Source of the DNA: Cytobacillus horneckiae
GTDB lineage: Bacteria; Bacillota; Bacilli; Bacillales; Cytobacillaceae
Assembly: GCF_002835735.1 (NCBI RefSeq)
Contig: NZ_PISD01000008.1
Span: 372,001-436,000 of the forward strand
Reading direction: 5' to 3'
Length of the DNA: 64,000 bases
Of the stretch, positions 60,601-64,000 are shown piece by piece. A program made the position numbers and the translations under genes. How positions within the stretch are numbered: the stretch's first letter is position 1; each line of letters begins with the position of its first letter. The notes beneath the pieces are model-generated. The model made no database searches. It had not been told where the DNA came from and worked only from the letters and a program-made list of their open reading frames with translations.

Positions 60601-61755
60601 ATGCGTGAAGTAGTGATTGTTGAAGGAGTTCGGAGCCCGGTTGGCAGGAAAAACGGATCATTAAAAGATATTCGTCCCGACGATTTAGCTGCTGAAGTGT
60701 TAAAGGCATTAGTCAATCGTGCGGGTATAGATCCAGCAATGATTGATGATGTCATTTTAGGCTGCGTATCTCAAATTGGAGAGCAGACGGGCGATATTGC
60801 AAGAGTAGCCGCCCTTATTGCTGGATTTCCAATTGAAGTTCCTGGGACGACCATTGACCGTCAATGCGGTTCAAGCCAGCAGGCTGTTCATTTTGCAGCA
60901 CAGGCGATTCTTTCAGGAGATATGGATATTGTCATCGCCGGCGGGGTGGAAAGCATGTCAAGAATCCCAATAGGTTCAAGTTATCAAGGTGTAGGATTGA
61001 GTGAGAAGCTGAAAAGCCGCCATGAAATGATTCATCAAGGCTTATCAGCAGAAAGAATAGCTGAGAAGTACGGCTTTACTAGAGAAGAGCTGGATGAATT
61101 TTCATTGCAAAGCCATGAAAAAGCATTGCATGCTCAGGAAAATGGCTATTTTGATCATGAGATTGTTCCAATTGAAGGATCCAATACTGAGGGAGAAAAA
61201 GTTTCAGTTACAGAGGACGCTGGTCCGCGAAAGGGAACAAGCCTTGAAGCATTGAGCAGCCTAAAAACCGTTTTCAAAGAGGATGGTGTCATACATGCCG
61301 GTAATTCAAGCCAAATAAGCGACGGTGCTGCTGCTCTACTGATCATGTCGCGCGAAAAGGCAGAAGAGCTTGGTTTGAAACCTAGATTCAAAATATTGAC
61401 AAGAACTGTTGTAGGGTCTGATCCCACCTTAATGTTAACTGGACCAATTCCTGCTACTGAAAAAGTGTTGAAAAAAGCTGGTTTATCAATTGATGAAATT
61501 GATGTATTTGAAGTAAATGAAGCGTTTGCCTCTGTCCCATTGGCATGGCTTAAAGATACTGGCGCAGATCCAGCTAAATTGAATCCAAATGGCGGTGCGA
61601 TTGCACTTGGACATCCACTTGGTGCAAGCGGTGCGCGTTTAATGCTTACTATGATGAGCGAATTGGAGAGAACCGGTGGGAAATATGGATTGCAAACGAT
61701 GTGCGAAGGCCATGGAATGGCGAATGCAACGATTATTGAAAGGTTAGAAGCATAG
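60601..61755 (+). CDS. Acetyl-CoA acyltransferase (thiolase II family)
   Basis: 384 residues after GAGGAGGAG. Nucleophile C89 in DRQCGSSQQAVHFAAQAILS; GGVESMSRIPIGS; NGGAIALGHPLGASGARL with the catalytic His; final MCEGHGMANATIIERL with the C-terminal Cys. A classical degradative thiolase, distinct from the SCP-x-type enzyme at 11426. Reaction: 3-oxoacyl-CoA + CoA to acetyl-CoA + shortened acyl-CoA. 13 bases after the dehydrogenase. Confidence 0.94.
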   Translation: MREVVIVEGVRSPVGRKNGSLKDIRPDDLAAEVLKALVNRAGIDPAMIDDVILGCVSQIGEQTGDIARVAALIAGFPIEVPGTTIDRQCGSSQQAVHFAAQAILSGDMDIVIAGGVESMSRIPIGSSYQGVGLSEKLKSRHEMIHQGLSAERIAEKYGFTREELDEFSLQSHEKALHAQENGYFDHEIVPIEGSNTEGEKVSVTEDAGPRKGTSLEALSSLKTVFKEDGVIHAGNSSQISDGAAALLIMSREKAEELGLKPRFKILTRTVVGSDPTLMLTGPIPATEKVLKKAGLSIDEIDVFEVNEAFASVPLAWLKDTGADPAKLNPNGGAIALGHPLGASGARLMLTMMSELERTGGKYGLQTMCEGHGMANATIIERLEA

Positions 61756-61783
61756 TAGATTAATTACTTTGGGGGTATGATGA

Positions 61784-63343
61784 ATGACGATGACGATTGG
61801 AAAAATTTTCGATTTAACTGTAAGCAAATATCCGAACAAAGAAGCAATATATGATGTTAGAAAGGATTTGCGCTATACGTATAAAGAGTGGAGTGAAGAA
61901 GTAAATAAATTAGCTAATGTTCTTCTAGACCATGGTATTAGAAAAGGAGATAGAGTAACGACATACCTTTATAATACTGAAGAGCTTGCAACCGTTTTCT
62001 TTGCTTGTGCGAAAATTGGCGCTGTTTTCAACCCCGTTAACTTTAGATTAATGGCCGAAGAGCTTGCGTTTATTTTAAGTGATGCTGAACCAAAAGTCGT
62101 TATTTTTGAAGAATTACTGCAATCAAGTATAGATCCAATAGCAGAGCGGTTTCAACAAACTGCATTTTGGACAATTAATGATCATACCCCCACATATGCT
62201 GAAAGCTATCATGAAAAAGTAAAATCTGCATCTAATAAAGGTATTGCTGCATCTGTCGAACCTGATGATATTTACGCGATTATGTATACAAGCGGTACAA
62301 CAGGAAGGCCAAAAGGCGTATTGCATCGCCATCGTGACATGACTGAACAAAGCTTGGTCGTCATCAATTCAGTACAGTATAACATTAATGATAATGGCTT
62401 GGTGACAGCACCGATGTTCCACTGTGCCGAGCTGCATTGTGCATTTTTACCGCGCGTTCATATTGGTGCAAAAAACACAATTTTACATCAATTTGATGCA
62501 AAAAAAGTATTAGAATTAATAGAAAAAGAAAAGGTGACGATTCTTTTTGCAGCACCTACAATGTGGAATATGCTATTGCAGGAAAATTTAGATGACTATA
62601 ATATTGAGAGCTTAGCTACAGGATTATATGGTGCAGCTCCAATGGCCCCCTCACTTGTCTTTGCTTGTCAAGAGAAGCTGGGAGTTAGGCTTGTACAGGC
62701 ATATGGAATGACAGAAATGGGGCCGGCAATTACGTTTTTATCTGATGAAGATCAAATTAGAAAAGCTGGTTCAGCCGGAGTAGCTGCGATTAATCATGAA
62801 ATCAGAATTGTTGTGCCAAATGAGGATGGGCGGTCAGACCCGAATGCTATCGTTCCTGCTGGTGAAACTGGTGAAATCATTGTTAGAGGCCCTAGTATGA
62901 TGAAGGGATATTTTAAAAGAGAAGAAGCAAGTGAGCAAGCATTGGCTGAAGGATGGTATCATTCAGGGGATATTGGCTATTTGGATGATGAAGGGTTCCT
63001 TTATGTAAAAGACCGTGTTGATGACATGATTATTAGCGGTGGGGAAAATATTTATCCGAGAGAAGTTGAAGATATTATTCACTCTCATGCCGGTGTGCTA
63101 GATGTCGCAGTCCTTGGGCAGCCAGATGATCATTGGGGTGAAATTGTTACAGCTTTCGTTGTCAAAAAAGACCCTAATGTAACAGAGGAAGAATTGGATG
63201 AACTATGTAAATCTAGTGAGGAGCTGGCGAATTATAAGCGTCCCCGTAAATATATGTTTTGTGAACAATTACCAAGAAATGCTAGCGGGAAAATTCAAAA
63301 GTTTGTTTTAAGAAAAGAACTGGATGGGATAATATCAGAATAA
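61784..63343 (+). CDS. Acyl-CoA synthetase (AMP-forming)
   Basis: 519 residues after TTTGGGGGT. YTSGTTGRPKGVL (phosphate loop), AYGMTEMGPAITF, WYHSGDIGYLDDEGFLYVKD, DDMIISGGENIYPREVE, and A10 NASGKIQKFVLR. Subgroup like 3-methylmercaptopropionate/medium-chain ligases (long insert with HRDMTEQ). It activates the acid used by the dehydrogenase and thiolase of the same operon. Next comes a CoA-transferase, the same ligase/CoA-transferase pairing as at 7313-9977 in inverse order. Confidence 0.93.
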   Translation: MTMTIGKIFDLTVSKYPNKEAIYDVRKDLRYTYKEWSEEVNKLANVLLDHGIRKGDRVTTYLYNTEELATVFFACAKIGAVFNPVNFRLMAEELAFILSDAEPKVVIFEELLQSSIDPIAERFQQTAFWTINDHTPTYAESYHEKVKSASNKGIAASVEPDDIYAIMYTSGTTGRPKGVLHRHRDMTEQSLVVINSVQYNINDNGLVTAPMFHCAELHCAFLPRVHIGAKNTILHQFDAKKVLELIEKEKVTILFAAPTMWNMLLQENLDDYNIESLATGLYGAAPMAPSLVFACQEKLGVRLVQAYGMTEMGPAITFLSDEDQIRKAGSAGVAAINHEIRIVVPNEDGRSDPNAIVPAGETGEIIVRGPSMMKGYFKREEASEQALAEGWYHSGDIGYLDDEGFLYVKDRVDDMIISGGENIYPREVEDIIHSHAGVLDVAVLGQPDDHWGEIVTAFVVKKDPNVTEEELDELCKSSEELANYKRPRKYMFCEQLPRNASGKIQKFVLRKELDGIISE

Positions 63344-63365
63344 TCAAACAACGAAGAGAGGCAGT

Positions 63366-64000
63366 ATGATGCTAAATGGAATGAGGGTAGTGGACTTCTC
63401 TAATTATTTGCCTGGTCCATACGCAACAATGAGACTAGCTGAGCTCGGTGCTGAAATTATTAAAGTGGAATCACCAAGAGGAGATCCCGCCCGTGAACTA
63501 GATGTAAAGCTGGACGGTACAGGAGTTGTTTTTCTAGCAAATAATAAAAGCAAAAAAAGCGTAACACTCGACTTGAAAAATTTTAAAGATCAACAGTTAG
63601 CAAAGCGGTTAATTGCTTCTGCAGATGCAGTGCTCGAAAGCTTTAGACCAGGTGTGATGAAAAAGCTCGGTTTGGATTATGAGACGGTCCGTTCGCTTAA
63701 CACGAAGCTTGTTTATTGTTCATTAACAGGCTATGGAAATAACGGGAAGTATCATCAGCACGGAAGTCATGATTTAAATTATATGGCTATTAGCGGCATG
63801 CTCGCACAACTGAAGGATAGAAGTGGAAAACCGATTCATCCTTCGCAAACAATTGCTGACTTTGTCGGCGGAATTGCGGCAAGTGAAAGGATATTAGCAG
63901 GGCTTGTTGCAAGGGGGATTTCGGGTGAAGGTAGCTATCATTGTATCTCGATTGCAGATGTTATGACTTCAATGATGGGAAACCATTTTATTATGAATCA
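63366..64000 (+). CDS. Class III CoA-transferase (CaiB/BaiF), cut by the window end
   Basis: The first 211 codons are visible from ATG 63366 or 63369, after AGAGAGG. LNGMRVVDFSNYLPGPYATM, RLAELGAEIIKVESPRGDPA, then NKSKKSVTLDLKNF and GSHDLNYMAISGMLAQLKD with the catalytic Asp. Very similar in layout to the 7313 gene (same GDP, LDLK, DLNY and ISG blocks), a paralogue. The C-terminal half lies outside the window. Last visible gene of the 59.4 kb operon. Confidence 0.9.
   Translation, partial: MMLNGMRVVDFSNYLPGPYATMRLAELGAEIIKVESPRGDPARELDVKLDGTGVVFLANNKSKKSVTLDLKNFKDQQLAKRLIASADAVLESFRPGVMKKLGLDYETVRSLNTKLVYCSLTGYGNNGKYHQHGSHDLNYMAISGMLAQLKDRSGKPIHPSQTIADFVGGIAASERILAGLVARGISGEGSYHCISIADVMTSMMGNHFIMN

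Overview
The window looks like a chromosomal stretch of a low-GC, Gram-positive, endospore-forming Bacillaceae bacterium. Supporting signs are strong AGGAGG-type ribosome binding sites with frequent TTG/GTG starts, a TnrA-type nitrogen regulator with paired TGTNA-N7-TNACA boxes, a CdaS-like sporulation diadenylate cyclase beside a KatX-like catalase, a CwlO-like D,L-endopeptidase, and many U-tailed hairpin terminators. No rRNA, tRNA, CRISPR array or intact mobile element was found. No species name is claimed.

Layout. 1-2.7 kb: the tail of an enoyl-CoA hydratase, a hot-dog thioesterase, a tyrosine phosphatase and a YeiH-type membrane protein. 2.7-3.3 kb: a repeat element interrupted by a transposase remnant. 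3.3-7 kb: diadenylate cyclase, catalase, SRAP protein and small proteins. 7.2-14.4 kb: a seven-gene acyl-CoA operon (CoA-transferase, acyl-CoA ligase, HMG-CoA-synthase-like/DUF35 fusion, thiolase, two MaoC-type proteins, SDR) behind a sigma-54 promoter and a cre-like palindrome. 14.4-16.6 kb, reverse strand: a CBS-PAS-AAA+-Fis sigma-54 activator. 16.8-21.7 kb: a second operon with its own sigma-54 promoter (ligase, MFE-2-type SDR, a ligase broken by a stop codon, 2,4-dienoyl-CoA reductase). 21.7-25 kb: small proteins, tnrA and a split ThrE-type exporter. 25-39 kb: NagZ-like hydrolase, a Fur-box-preceded ABC exporter, nitrilase and GNAT genes, a shortened Old Yellow Enzyme, a SWIM-Snf2 ATPase and the cell-wall hydrolase. 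39.5-51.4 kb: a glycolate/2-hydroxyacid module (GntR, glycolate oxidase subunits E-F-D, malate synthase G, FAH-family hydrolase, IclR, TmrB-like kinase, LctP-family permease). 51.7-56.2 kb: DUF523 protein, then YtrA-type GntR, ABC ATPase, permease and ECF sigma. 56.4-59.3 kb: small genes and an SDR pseudogene. 59.4 kb to the end: another acyl-CoA operon (acyl-CoA dehydrogenase, thiolase, ligase, CoA-transferase cut by the window edge).

How the genes fit together. Three gene sets encode activation (ligases, class III CoA-transferases) and beta-oxidation-type steps for acyl-CoAs. Two of them appear to share one sigma-54 activator encoded between them. The glycolate module would take a 2-hydroxyacid through glyoxylate to malate.

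The most unusual signal is a non-coding repeat family with three copies of about 200 bp. Each copy is flanked by imperfect direct duplicates of the local terminator hairpin, and the hairpin differs at each locus. One copy was later split by an IS remnant, and a tandem terminator duplication without an element lies after glcD. The second is an operon in which a thiolase is paired with a fused HMG-CoA-synthase-like/DUF35 protein that has lost the catalytic cysteine.
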